From JBBTTS01 sp038064135 (lineage in GTDB: Bacteria; Patescibacteriota; Saccharimonadia; Saccharimonadales; OMJO01), in assembly GCA_038064135.1 (NCBI GenBank), contig JBBTTS010000058.1:1-33556 (forward strand): DNA of 33,556 bases. The letters are read 5' to 3'. The position numbers and the translations under genes are program-made. Of the stretch, positions 22,736-30,922 are shown one piece after another. The number at the start of each line of letters is the position of its first letter. The first letter of the stretch is position 1. The notes under the pieces are model-generated. The model saw only the letters and a list, made by a program, of their open reading frames with translations, ran no database searches and was not told where the DNA came from.

Positions 22736-25271
22736 ATCTGGCAAGCTCAGCTTGGGTGCGGTCACGTAAATCTTGAGCTTCGGCCATTTGCTGTTTGGTT
22801 TGATCGACGATCGATTTCGGGGCATTTTCAATGTAATTTTTGTTGTTTAACCTAGCTTGCATGTGATCAATACTTGCCTGCTGTTCGGCTAGTTTTTCCA
22901 GCAAGTTCTTTGTAATTAATTTGGCAGTTTGAGCTCCAATATCCAACCAGCAAGCGTGATTGGTATTAACCAGATTAAGCCCCTTCCCTGCACCGACGGA
23001 TTCAACGGCTTTTATTTTGGCAAGTTTGGCTATTAATCTTCCATGCTCGTTCAAAAATTCGTTAGATTGGTGGTAAAGCGTAAGTTGCTGCTGGCCAACA
23101 ATTGAACTTAAATACCTCACTTCATTAACAATATTTATTACCTCCTGAAAAACATTGGCATGGGTAGAGCTGTGTTTAGGAATTTCTGGCCAAGATTCTG
23201 TGGCCAATAAACTTTCGTCACTACCAACGAGCGAAGTCTGCCAAATGGTTTCAGTTACAAACGGTGCAAACGGATGAGCTAACTGCAAAACACTACGAAG
23301 CACAAACCCCAACATGTCGGTATTGGGCTGGTGTTTGTTGGCCTCGATATACCAATCGGCCACATCATCCCACACCAAATGATAAAGTGTGTCATAGGCT
23401 TCAGCGAAGCGGTACTTGTCTAAATGTTTACTAATTTCTCTGACAGAATGTTGTAATTTGCCCAACACCCAATGATCGGCTGGTGTTTGCGGTGATGCAT
23501 TTGATGATGGGTTTTGATCATTTAACTTGTCTTCGACAAAACGGGCAATATTCCATAATTTATTACAGAAATTCCGTGCAGCGACGATTTTACTTCGGTC
23601 GAATGGCCGATTATTGCCGGGCGACTCGGTAGCAACAATACCCATGCGAAAGGCGTCCGACCCATAAAGATTCACTAACTCCATTGGGTCTATAACGTTA
23701 CCTTTACTTTTGCTCATTTTCTGACCATGCTCGTCTTGGATTAGACCATGCAAATATACCGATTCAAATGGTACTTTGTCGGTGTTGTATAGTCCAAACA
23801 TGATCATGCGGCTTACCCAGGGGTACAAAATGTCTGCACCGGTTTCCATAACGCTCAGGGGATAAAAGTTTTTGAAGTCTTGACCATTTGGGTAGCCAAG
23901 AGTGGCATATGGCCAACTACTGCTACTAAACCAAGTGTCGAAAACATCAGGGTCGCGTCGATATTTGCTACCATCAACTTCGATAATTTCTTGGTCGACA
24001 CGTTCGTCGTAAACCCAGTCATCGGTGTCGTTGATGTTCTGGAAGGCCGGAATGGGTATGCCCCAAGCTATTTGCCGACTGATGTTCCAGTCACGAAGCG
24101 TTCGCAAATATCGGATTAGCTGAGTTCGTTTGCTGTCGGGGTAAAAGGTAATTTGACCTTTCTCAAGCGCTGATATTGCTGGTTTTGCCAAGGGTTCCAT
24201 CTTTATAAACCACTGTTCCATCAACATCGGTTCGATCACGGTGCCACACTTATAACACTTTCCGATCCTAGTCCTGTAGTGTTCGTCAACTTTAGTTAAA
24301 AGCCCCTGCTCTTTTAGTGCATCAGCCACAGCCTGGCGTGCTTCGAGTACTGTCAAGCCCTCGAATCTACCGGCTTTATAATTAAGTGTTCCGTCATGAT
24401 TTATAACTCTTACCGCCGGCAAATTATGGCGCTGAGCAACTTCCCAGTCGTCAAACGAGTGAGCCGGGGTAATCTTTACCACCCCAGTTCCAAAGTCTTT
24501 ATCTACCATTTCGTCGGCAATCACCTGCACATCAAAGGGTCCGTTGACGCCCTCGATAGTTACGACTTTTCCGACCAAGTCTTTGTAGCGTGTGTCGGTA
24601 GGGTGTACGGCTACGGCGGTGTCGCCAAATTTGGTTTCTGGCCGTGTGGTAGCTAGCTCGAACGGCCCGTATTTGATGTAGTAAAGTGGCGTTTCGACGT
24701 CCTCGTAAACCACCTCGATGTCGGCAAACCCTGTGCGGTGTTGAGTGCAATAGTTAACCAATCGTTCACCTCTGTAAATAAGGCCTTCATCCCACATCTT
24801 TTTAAATGTTGCGTAAGCTTGTTTGATGATTTTTTCATCCAACGTAAAGGTAAATCGGTTCCAGTCCACCCCTGCCCCGAGCTTTCGAAATTGTGCCTCA
24901 AAATTAGTTCTATTTGCCGATACAAAATCCCATATTTTGCTATACAATTCTTCACGGCTCAAATCGAACCGGCTTTTACCCTCTTTGACAAGCTCTTTTT
25001 CATAAACTACCTGAGTTTCGAAACCTGCATGGTCGGCCCCAGGTAACAAGAGTGCTTGTTTCCCCTGCATTCTATGATAACGAACAGCAATATCTTCAAT
25101 TGCCATGGTTAATCCGTGACCAAGGTGTAAATTGCCGTTGGCATTAGGCGGAGGCACAACAATTGAAAAATACTCTCGTGATTTTTTAGGCGTAAAAGCT
25201 TCTACCTTTTCCCAAAGGGCATAGATGTCGGATTCATACTGATTAGGTTCGTAAGTTTTTGATAATTTCAC
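22728..25271 (-). CDS. valS: Valyl-tRNA synthetase
   Basis: An 847-residue class I synthetase that charges tRNA-Val. The nucleotide-binding HLGH is at 49-52, the CP1 editing domain has ATTRPET (207-213), a CxxC pair (C339/C342) lies in the zinc-like insert, and KMSKS is at 518-522. The C-terminal 60 residues are the coiled-coil tRNA-binding arm typical of bacterial ValRS. The start is GTG at 25269-25271. The upstream region has an extended -10 (TGCTAATAT, 25298-25303). Transcribed alone, convergent with XRE-HAD. Confidence 0.97.
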   Translation of the reverse strand: MKLSKTYEPNQYESDIYALWEKVEAFTPKKSREYFSIVVPPPNANGNLHLGHGLTMAIEDIAVRYHRMQGKQALLLPGADHAGFETQVVYEKELVKEGKSRFDLSREELYSKIWDFVSANRTNFEAQFRKLGAGVDWNRFTFTLDEKIIKQAYATFKKMWDEGLIYRGERLVNYCTQHRTGFADIEVVYEDVETPLYYIKYGPFELATTRPETKFGDTAVAVHPTDTRYKDLVGKVVTIEGVNGPFDVQVIADEMVDKDFGTGVVKITPAHSFDDWEVAQRHNLPAVRVINHDGTLNYKAGRFEGLTVLEARQAVADALKEQGLLTKVDEHYRTRIGKCYKCGTVIEPMLMEQWFIKMEPLAKPAISALEKGQITFYPDSKRTQLIRYLRTLRDWNISRQIAWGIPIPAFQNINDTDDWVYDERVDQEIIEVDGSKYRRDPDVFDTWFSSSSWPYATLGYPNGQDFKNFYPLSVMETGADILYPWVSRMIMFGLYNTDKVPFESVYLHGLIQDEHGQKMSKSKGNVIDPMELVNLYGSDAFRMGIVATESPGNNRPFDRSKIVAARNFCNKLWNIARFVEDKLNDQNPSSNASPQTPADHWVLGKLQHSVREISKHLDKYRFAEAYDTLYHLVWDDVADWYIEANKHQPNTDMLGFVLRSVLQLAHPFAPFVTETIWQTSLVGSDESLLATESWPEIPKHSSTHANVFQEVINIVNEVRYLSSIVGQQQLTLYHQSNEFLNEHGRLIAKLAKIKAVESVGAGKGLNLVNTNHACWLDIGAQTAKLITKNLLEKLAEQQASIDHMQARLNNKNYIENAPKSIVDQTKQQMAEAQDLRDRTQAELARFS

Positions 25272-25336
25272 AGGTTATCTCGATGTTATCTGACAGAATA
25301 TTAGCACCTTTAGACATAAAAGGCTACCTCTGTTAA

Positions 25337-25352
25337 TATTTCACGTGAAACA
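25337..25352. promoter_or_regulatory. parS-like ParB-binding site
   Basis: TATTTCACGTGAAACA differs from the bacterial parS consensus TGTTTCACGTGAAACA at one base and keeps the 12-base perfect palindrome TTTCACGTGAAA. It lies in the intergenic space between valS and a divergent small gene. parS sites usually cluster near the replication origin. Confidence 0.75.
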
Positions 25353-25520
25353 CACAAAACCACACAAGGCTTTCTTTGCTATCCAGCGAATGAAAACCCT
25401 CTGTTATATCGTGTGACCAATCTTTTGTTTCCCAATGTGCGTCCCGCATGGGCTTGCGGGTAGTACCAAATTTTTGTTTTTGTAACTAAAGCATAACAGT
25501 TATGTAACAGATACGCAACA

Positions 25521-25549
25521 TTGACAAATATTAATATTAATTATACAAT
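25521..25549 (+). promoter_or_regulatory. Strong promoter for the 25558 gene
   Basis: TTGACA, 17 bases, TACAAT; eight bases from the -10 to the ATG, so the message should be leaderless. An overlapping TATAAT at 25549-25554 is too near the ATG to be the -10. Confidence 0.7.
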
Positions 25550-25557
25550 ATAATATC

Positions 25558-25857
25558 ATGTCAGAATCAAGATCTAAAATAGACAAACTCCATCCTAGCA
25601 ATAAACCTGGCGACAGATTATATGCTCTTGTGAATCAGGTTATACCAAATGATATTGCCCCGGATGAAGTAGTTGGACCTGATCTTATTTGGAAAAGAAT
25701 GAATCCAGTAGATAAAAAATTGAATCCGATGATTTGCATGATTCTAGTACATGGCTACACCTACAAAGAAAGGGAAAGCAAAAAATTTCGGCTGCAATAC
25801 ACACAAACGCTTATCAAAACAGGGAAAATGGAATGGAATTTAATCCCAGCGAGCTAG
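25558..25857 (+). CDS. Unknown small protein, 99 residues
   Basis: A hypothetical, Lys-rich, soluble protein (MSESRSKIDKLHPSNKPGD at the start, ending MEWNLIPAS) with no signal or membrane segment. It has one of the best promoters in the window. The end overlaps the next gene by 25 bases in another frame, so the two are likely translationally coupled and may form a complex or a toxin-antitoxin-like pair; no known family supports the latter. Confidence 0.65.
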   Translation: MSESRSKIDKLHPSNKPGDRLYALVNQVIPNDIAPDEVVGPDLIWKRMNPVDKKLNPMICMILVHGYTYKERESKKFRLQYTQTLIKTGKMEWNLIPAS

Positions 25858-26042
25858 ATGTATTTGATGATTCATTAAGCCATTATAGCTCCGAAGCATT
25901 TAATTCTCTGACCCCGGAACAAAAGATAATGACATTGGCTTTAGGTACTAATTTTACGGGTATAGCTGCTACAATGCGTTTAGAAGAGATACTTGACGTT
26001 CTTGACGGTGCTGAACCAACAAATTGGCAAGGCGTTTACTAA
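25833..26042 (+). CDS. Unknown small acidic protein, 69 residues, overlapping the previous gene
   Basis: From the ATG at 25833 it reads MEFNPSELDVFDDSLSHYSS and ends PTNWQGVY; the frame is open further upstream, but those codons lie inside the first gene and look non-natural. The product is acidic, in contrast to its basic partner. AGGGAAAA lies just upstream. Its TAA is directly followed by the stop of the convergent tsaD with no base between. Confidence 0.6.
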   Translation: MEFNPSELDVFDDSLSHYSSEAFNSLTPEQKIMTLALGTNFTGIAATMRLEEILDVLDGAEPTNWQGVY

Positions 26043-27104
26043 CTACATCGATAGGCTAGGAGAGATTTCTAGTAAATAGGGGTCGGCGGTCGGCTGGTCA
26101 AATTGGGCCTTAATACATCCCAAAGCGGCAATCATGGCGCCGTTGTCGGTGCACAGTTTGGGGTCGGTGTATTCGACAGGCAAGGGTAAGCGTGCGGACA
26201 ATTGTTGGCGCAGCTCGGGGCTGCTGGCCACACCACCACCAATAATCACACTTTTTGGTTGGAATTCTTCATAAGCCAAAATAGTCTTGTCGACCACAGT
26301 TTCGATGGCAACCCGCTGAAAGCTGGCCGCGATGTCGGCCTTTTGGGCTTCGTGCAGTAGCGCTGACAGCTGATTTGACGGAAAATCATGCCCTTTTCCG
26401 CATTCGGCCTGAGCCAGCCTTAGAACGGCTGTTTTTGGCCCACTAAACGAAAAATTATATTTGTCGGCTAGTTTGGCCTTAGGTAGGTCGTACTTAAACG
26501 GATCGCCTTTGGCCGCAAGTTTACTGACGCTGGGGCCACCAGGGTAGGGTAGGCCAAGTAGTTTGGCAACCTTGTCAAAGGCCTCACCGATGGCGTCGTC
26601 CTGGGTTTGCCCCAGTAGGGTGTAATCAAAATGGTCACGGAACAGCACCAGCTGGCTATGTCCGCCACTTACAATCAGGCCCAAGAAAGGGAATTGTGGC
26701 TGTCTTTGGGGCAGTGAATAACCTGACAGAGTTGTTTCGGTAATAAAGTTGGCGTATAGATGGCCTTCGACGTGGTTAATGGCATAGAGCGGCTTGTTTT
26801 TTGTAATGGCAAGGCTGCGTGCTGTCATAACGCCAACTAGCAAGGAGCCACCAAGACCAGCACCATAAGTTACGGCAATCCCGTCGATGTCGTCCCAGTC
26901 ACACTTAGCCACATAAAGAGCTTGTTCAATAACAGGAATAATGGACTCTATATGGCTGCGAGCGGCAATTTCGGGGATCACGCCACCGTACTTTGCGTGT
27001 AAGTCCATCGAAGACGCAACAACGTTAGACAGCAATCTCTTTCCATCCTCAACAACGGCAGCAGCGGTTTCATCACAACTCGTTTCAATTCCTAAAATCA
27101 TCAT
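26043..27104 (-). CDS. tsaD: tRNA N6-threonylcarbamoyladenosine transferase TsaD
   Basis: A 353-residue enzyme that transfers the threonylcarbamoyl group to A37 of tRNAs reading ANN codons. From the ATG at 27104 it starts MMILGIETSCDETA, the family N-terminus; metal ligands are in HVEGHLYAN (H111, H115), and SGGHSQL and DDAIGEAFDKVA follow. The frame is open another 27 codons upstream, but those have no family match. Minus-strand TATGCT (27111-27116) ends six bases before the ATG, fitting a leaderless message. Its partners TsaB/C/E are not in the window. Confidence 0.96.
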   Translation of the reverse strand: MMILGIETSCDETAAAVVEDGKRLLSNVVASSMDLHAKYGGVIPEIAARSHIESIIPVIEQALYVAKCDWDDIDGIAVTYGAGLGGSLLVGVMTARSLAITKNKPLYAINHVEGHLYANFITETTLSGYSLPQRQPQFPFLGLIVSGGHSQLVLFRDHFDYTLLGQTQDDAIGEAFDKVAKLLGLPYPGGPSVSKLAAKGDPFKYDLPKAKLADKYNFSFSGPKTAVLRLAQAECGKGHDFPSNQLSALLHEAQKADIAASFQRVAIETVVDKTILAYEEFQPKSVIIGGGVASSPELRQQLSARLPLPVEYTDPKLCTDNGAMIAALGCIKAQFDQPTADPYLLEISPSLSM

Positions 27105-27169
27105 TGTCTTAGCATAACATTTATATAAAAACAGTACTTTGCTAATAATACTATTGTGTGTCGTTGTAG

Positions 27170-27198
27170 TTGACAAAAAGCTCATGTTTTGCTATTAT
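27170..27198 (+). promoter_or_regulatory. Promoter for the 27258 gene
   Basis: TTGACA, 17 bases, TATTAT. Transcription near 27205 would leave a leader of about 53 bases ending in AGGAAAA before the ATG. Confidence 0.7.
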
Positions 27199-27257
27199 AT
27201 GCCTAATAATTCACAAAATTAAAATAAATCAAACAAAAACATATAGGAAAACAAATA

Positions 27258-28601
27258 ATGAGCGAAATACACCCAACAGACCCAATCCAAATAGCAGAGG
27301 CCTACAAACACAGTAATGAGCAAATGAACACTGACATGCGACGTGTTCACGAATTTATCGGTGAACCCGGTCACGTTTCACAGGAAGCGGCTGATGATTT
27401 TGTAGATTATCTCAAAGTACGTCCATTCGAGGATGAAAACGGCAAAGTTCGTGAAGCTAATGGTCGCTTTACTAAAGGCGACACCAAGCGTGAGAACGAG
27501 GCATATGAATCTACTCATGGTAAAAGTCGTGACGAGCAAAGCCTAAGCGAACTGATTAGCGATTGGGCTAAGGCAGAGAACGAGGATGACAAAACCGCAG
27601 CTAATGATATTCAGGATTCAATTATGGATAGAGTACTTAAGCAAATAAACTTAAGCGATGACCATAAACAAGCCCTGTTAGACAAAATTACTGGGCAGAA
27701 AGATGCACTGAAGCAAAAGACCGAGAAACCCTCTTACACAGAAGATACTATTGATGAAGTTGAACCGAAAACTAATGACTTGTTTGTAAGCTGCAAGTGG
27801 CCCTTGAAGCTGCTAAAGCTGCCCGTACCGCAGGCGACCGTAAATGGATACAATAAGGCCTTAAGTGATATGCGGTATGCTGCTGGCAAGATCGAGGAAG
27901 GTAAGGGACAAAAACTCGACGAGCTTGTACCGGGCATTACCGATCATATTGATCAGCAAATGACCAAAAGTGGTGAAAAAATACCTGGAACAGTGGTAGA
28001 ACTTTACGAGGGCGATGCACCTGTAAAAACCGAAACTGATGAAGACGCAAAACTAGCCGCTGAGGCCCAGGCTATTCTGGATACTAATGGCACTCTCGAT
28101 GGCATTACGCCTGCTCGTCGAGGCAAGTTACGAAACGCATTGCGTAATATGAAAAATCGCTCCATGGCAACGGCGGGCGCCATTGGAAGTGGTACCCTAC
28201 CAGAACATAGTGTCGACCGTGAGAAAATGAGTCGTGGGGAGAAGTTAGTGTTAGCTGGCTTGGGCGCGGCTGCTCTTGGAACGATGGCTTATTTAGCTTA
28301 TCGTGGCGTGAATAATGGTGGAGGCAGTGGAGCCGCACGAGAGGCTGGTGAACGTGGCGCAGGCGCAGCTGCCAGAAATGCCGAAAAAGCACGAGATATC
28401 ATAGACAATTTGACCCCAGGTGAACAGCGTAATTTTGGTCGTATGATTGATTGGGAGCAAAATTGGATCCAAGAAAAGGGCCTAGACGTAGATGATCCAA
28501 AAAGCTGGAGCAAAGCTGCACGAGCATTCAGACGTGGCATAGGCTACATGGGCAAGCTAAAGGCAGCTCGTAGTGGTGGTGATTTACCACATACTCTTTA
28601 A
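27258..28601 (+). CDS. Unknown 447-residue protein with one membrane helix; short out-of-frame segment
   Basis: A highly charged, helical protein with no recognised family, a single membrane helix at about 330-347 (LVLAGLGAAALGTMAYLA) followed by a Gly/Ala/Arg-rich linker and a C-terminal helical domain. At about 27794-27852 the reading frame gives an atypical stretch (SCKWPLKLLKLPVPQATV), while the next frame there reads QVALEAAKAARTAGDRKW, which fits the rest of the protein far better. This suggests two compensating indels, real or from sequencing. It has a strong promoter and a following terminator, so it is a single-gene unit. Confidence 0.75.
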   Translation: MSEIHPTDPIQIAEAYKHSNEQMNTDMRRVHEFIGEPGHVSQEAADDFVDYLKVRPFEDENGKVREANGRFTKGDTKRENEAYESTHGKSRDEQSLSELISDWAKAENEDDKTAANDIQDSIMDRVLKQINLSDDHKQALLDKITGQKDALKQKTEKPSYTEDTIDEVEPKTNDLFVSCKWPLKLLKLPVPQATVNGYNKALSDMRYAAGKIEEGKGQKLDELVPGITDHIDQQMTKSGEKIPGTVVELYEGDAPVKTETDEDAKLAAEAQAILDTNGTLDGITPARRGKLRNALRNMKNRSMATAGAIGSGTLPEHSVDREKMSRGEKLVLAGLGAAALGTMAYLAYRGVNNGGGSGAAREAGERGAGAAARNAEKARDIIDNLTPGEQRNFGRMIDWEQNWIQEKGLDVDDPKSWSKAARAFRRGIGYMGKLKAARSGGDLPHTL

Positions 28602-28627
28602 CAGCAGAAATTTTAATCAATTTAATC

Positions 28628-28657
28628 AAAAGTGTCGGGTTACGAGTCGGCACTTTT
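28628..28657 (+). terminator. Intrinsic terminator after the 447-residue gene
   Basis: Ten-pair stem AAAAGTGTCG/CGGCACTTTT (one G-U) with a ten-base loop; the T-run is part of the stem. Confidence 0.6.
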
Positions 28658-28688
28658 AAATTGAGATTGCAAAAAACATTAATACTAA

Positions 28689-28717
28689 TTGACAAATTAC
28701 CAATAGTTTATTATAAT
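28689..28717 (+). promoter_or_regulatory. Near-consensus promoter for the candidate RNA
   Basis: TTGACA, exactly 17 bases, TATAAT: the best match to a housekeeping sigma-factor promoter in the window. No open frame follows on this strand for 500 bases. Confidence 0.85.
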
Positions 28718-28723
28718 AGTTAT

Positions 28724-29193
28724 TCTCAAATCTGAGAATCTTTCAGACGAGAGCCGTTAGGGGGTTCTTTTGGTCGTACCCACTACCGAGATTTACGCAA
28801 ATTGTCGTCTAAATTCGACCAAGAAGCGTAAACTTTCCACGACCTTACAAAGGGAATAATACATCCCGAGGGGATCCGCGCCAGTGGTACGTGACTTGGT
28901 CACGCTTAAACACGATCGGAAAGTCGTGACCCTGGTATCCCAGTCGACCCAAATGCGGGGCAGTATTAAGTCGACAAATTGTATAGTCCTGTCTAATGGG
29001 ATGTAAATTTCCGAGATTGGTAAAAACACCAATCAAAGAATGTTGCGATTAATTGCAACACACCTTATAGACAGGCACCATTTTGCCGCGTTATCTTGAG
29101 CAGTCAATTTTGCTCGATATGCGGCACGCCCGATTACTCTAAAGTTTCGCTTTTTAGCGAACTCCCATAGCGGGAAAAAGTAATCGGGTTTTT
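28724..29193 (+). ncRNA. Unidentified structured RNA of about 470 nt
   Basis: It is bounded by a consensus promoter and a strong terminator. Inside are many stems: ATTCTCA/TGAGAAT at the very start (28722-28739), CACGA/TCGTG around GGAAAG, a long-range CCTGTCT (28988-) with AGACAGG (29069-29075), GATTGGT/ACCAATC, TGTTGC/GCAACA, and GCCGC...GCGGC enclosing GAGCA/TGCTC. It lacks the conserved core of RNase P RNA (GAGGAAAGTCC, ACAGAA), the tRNA-like end of tmRNA and the SRP hairpin. Frames on either strand here are short and unconvincing. Identity unknown. Confidence 0.65.
29129..29193 (+). terminator. Terminator of the candidate RNA
   Basis: A perfect ten-pair outer stem CCCGATTACT/AGTAATCGGG (29129-29138 with 29179-29188) followed by TTTTT. 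It encloses two smaller hairpins (AGTT.CGCT/AGCGAACT and CCC/GGG), an unusual branched form. Confidence 0.75.
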
Positions 29194-29227
29194 CATTTAT
29201 TTTTTAACACCAGTAATAGATAATGGG

Positions 29228-30601
29228 ATGATAATGGGTATAAGATCTTTAATTAAAAAACTAATTCCAAAGTCGCTGTTTGGAAAAATTGAGCCGCTAG
29301 GGCATTTAATTGAAGCTGTTTTGCTACATGCCGTAAACGGATTTCCGATGCGTGGCTTAAAAGTAATTGGTGTTACTGGTACTAATGGCAAAACCAGCAC
29401 TAGTTTTATGATCCACCGCATGCTGGTGGAATCTGGCTACAAAGCTGGCCTGATGAGTACCGTCGCGTATGGTGTAGGCAATGACATACACCAACAGGTA
29501 GCCCACATGACCAGTGTCAGCGTGCCTGAACTTATAAAGCGCGTTAAACAGATGAAATCTGAGGGTATGGACTGGTTGGTGCTTGAAACTACTAGTCATG
29601 CTTTGGCGCAAAGCAGGGTTTGGGGCGTGCCTTTCAATATTGCTGTATTAACTAATTTAACTCACGAACACCTGGATTATCATGGTAGCTTCGAAAATTA
29701 TCGTGACGCCAAGCGTAAACTTTTTCAACTAACAAATAAAAATAAGCGTGGCATGCGCCTGGGAATTGTTAATGCCGAAGACGAAAACTCGGAGTTTTTT
29801 CAGAGCGACATAGCAAATGTACAAAGTTATGGCCTTAACACTGGTGATATAAGAGCCCAAAACTTAAAATTGACTTCTGGTGGATCGCGCTATTTAGCAA
29901 AAATCGGCGATGATGAATACAAAATTGATTGTCATTTACCAGGCAGTTTCAATGTGGCAAATTCGCTAGCTGCAGTACTAGTTGGCCGGGCAGTTGGATT
30001 AACCAAAGGTCAGATTCAAAAGGGAATTGCAGCACTCCGTGGGGTGGAAGGTCGCATGGAGCGCATTGACGAAGGTCAAGATTTTGAGGTGATCGTTGAT
30101 TATGCCCATACGCCGGATAGTTTTGAAAAACTGTTTAAAGACTTAAAGCCGGTTACTACAGGTCGATTGATAGTTACGTTTGGATCAGCTGGCCGTCGTG
30201 ACGAAGCCAAACGAGCAGTGCAGGGCGAACTGGCTGGCAAATATGCCGATGTAATTGTCGTAACCGAAGAAGACGACCGTGATATCGATGGTCAAGAAAT
30301 TATGAACCAAATTGCTGAAGGTGCGAAACGGGCCGGTAAGGTTGAAGGCAAAGATTTATTTTTGGTGCATGATCGTGTCGATGCCATTCAGTTTGCCATT
30401 AACCATGCCAAAAGAGGCGACATCGTGCTACTTCTGGGTAAAGGTCACGAAAAAGATATTTTACGAAATGGGCCAAAAGCGGCCGAACTGCGCCATTTGC
30501 AACAGGACGACCATAATCCCGATAGAGTTATTGAATTCCCCTGGAACGAAGTGCAAACTACCCGTAAACTCTTGAGAAGTCTTATAGAGACCAAAAGTTA
30601 A
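29228..30601 (+). CDS. murE: MurE-like UDP-MurNAc-peptide ligase, short N-terminus
   Basis: A 457-residue Mur ligase that adds the third residue of the peptidoglycan stem peptide in the cytoplasm, using ATP. ATP loop GVTGTNGKTST is at 48-58, the substrate segment MTSVSVPE at about 94-101, TNLTHEHLDYHG and DYAHTPDS follow. The N-terminal UDP-binding domain is nearly missing (about 40 residues before the ATP domain against about 100 usually). The residue-3 selectivity site, DNPR in diaminopimelate-adding enzymes, reads EEDDRDIDG here, so the amino acid added cannot be predicted. Two ATGs (29228, 29234) are possible; the first is annotated. Confidence 0.88.
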   Translation: MIMGIRSLIKKLIPKSLFGKIEPLGHLIEAVLLHAVNGFPMRGLKVIGVTGTNGKTSTSFMIHRMLVESGYKAGLMSTVAYGVGNDIHQQVAHMTSVSVPELIKRVKQMKSEGMDWLVLETTSHALAQSRVWGVPFNIAVLTNLTHEHLDYHGSFENYRDAKRKLFQLTNKNKRGMRLGIVNAEDENSEFFQSDIANVQSYGLNTGDIRAQNLKLTSGGSRYLAKIGDDEYKIDCHLPGSFNVANSLAAVLVGRAVGLTKGQIQKGIAALRGVEGRMERIDEGQDFEVIVDYAHTPDSFEKLFKDLKPVTTGRLIVTFGSAGRRDEAKRAVQGELAGKYADVIVVTEEDDRDIDGQEIMNQIAEGAKRAGKVEGKDLFLVHDRVDAIQFAINHAKRGDIVLLLGKGHEKDILRNGPKAAELRHLQQDDHNPDRVIEFPWNEVQTTRKLLRSLIETKS

Positions 30602-30879
30602 TCACAATCTAAGCAAAATGGTCTGTCGTTACTGTCAACAGCAGTTTCGGCAAAGTCAGTTGGGTTTGGGTCAAAAGAAAAGACAAATATTTCGCCTGTA
30701 TCGTTAGTTACCTCTATTATTGGACGACCATCATTAAGATGCTCAACAGCTACAACTCTACTTACCGAAAACTCACCAACGCTAAGGGAAAATTTAGGGT
30801 TTTTTAATTTGTTATATAGCAAGCCCATAGCTTCGTGACCCTGTAAGTCACATAAGTTTATTGTATTTTTACCAAACAT
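30598..30879 (-). CDS. Unknown 93-residue protein
   Basis: A soluble, beta-rich protein (VGEFSVSRVVAVEHLNDGRP, IIEVTNDTGEIFVFSFDP) ending in FCLDCD, a CxxC pair. No family is recognised. Minus-strand TATAAT (30888-30893) ends eight bases before the ATG, so a leaderless message is likely. It is divergent from the next gene with interleaved promoters, which suggests joint control, and its stop overlaps the murE-like stop by four bases. Confidence 0.65.
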   Translation of the reverse strand: MFGKNTINLCDLQGHEAMGLLYNKLKNPKFSLSVGEFSVSRVVAVEHLNDGRPIIEVTNDTGEIFVFSFDPNPTDFAETAVDSNDRPFCLDCD

Positions 30880-30889
30880 ATGGTATGAT
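30861..30889 (+). promoter_or_regulatory. Promoter for the 30923 gene, interleaved with the divergent one
   Basis: TTGTAT, 17 bases, TATGAT on the plus strand. The minus-strand -10 TATAAT (30888-30893) of the divergent gene overlaps its end, so the two promoters probably exclude each other. Confidence 0.6.
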
Positions 30890-30922
30890 TATAACATCTA
30901 ATTATTAAAATAAAAAAAACAA

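Noticed and set aside
28793..29036. Minus-strand frames of 63 and 79 codons in the candidate RNA
   Set aside because: Composition is not protein-like and a strong plus-strand promoter and terminator enclose the region.
28724..29193. Identification as RNase P RNA or tmRNA
   Set aside because: GGAAAG occurs only in a closed hairpin loop; the P4 core, ACAGAA and the tRNA-like CCA end are missing.
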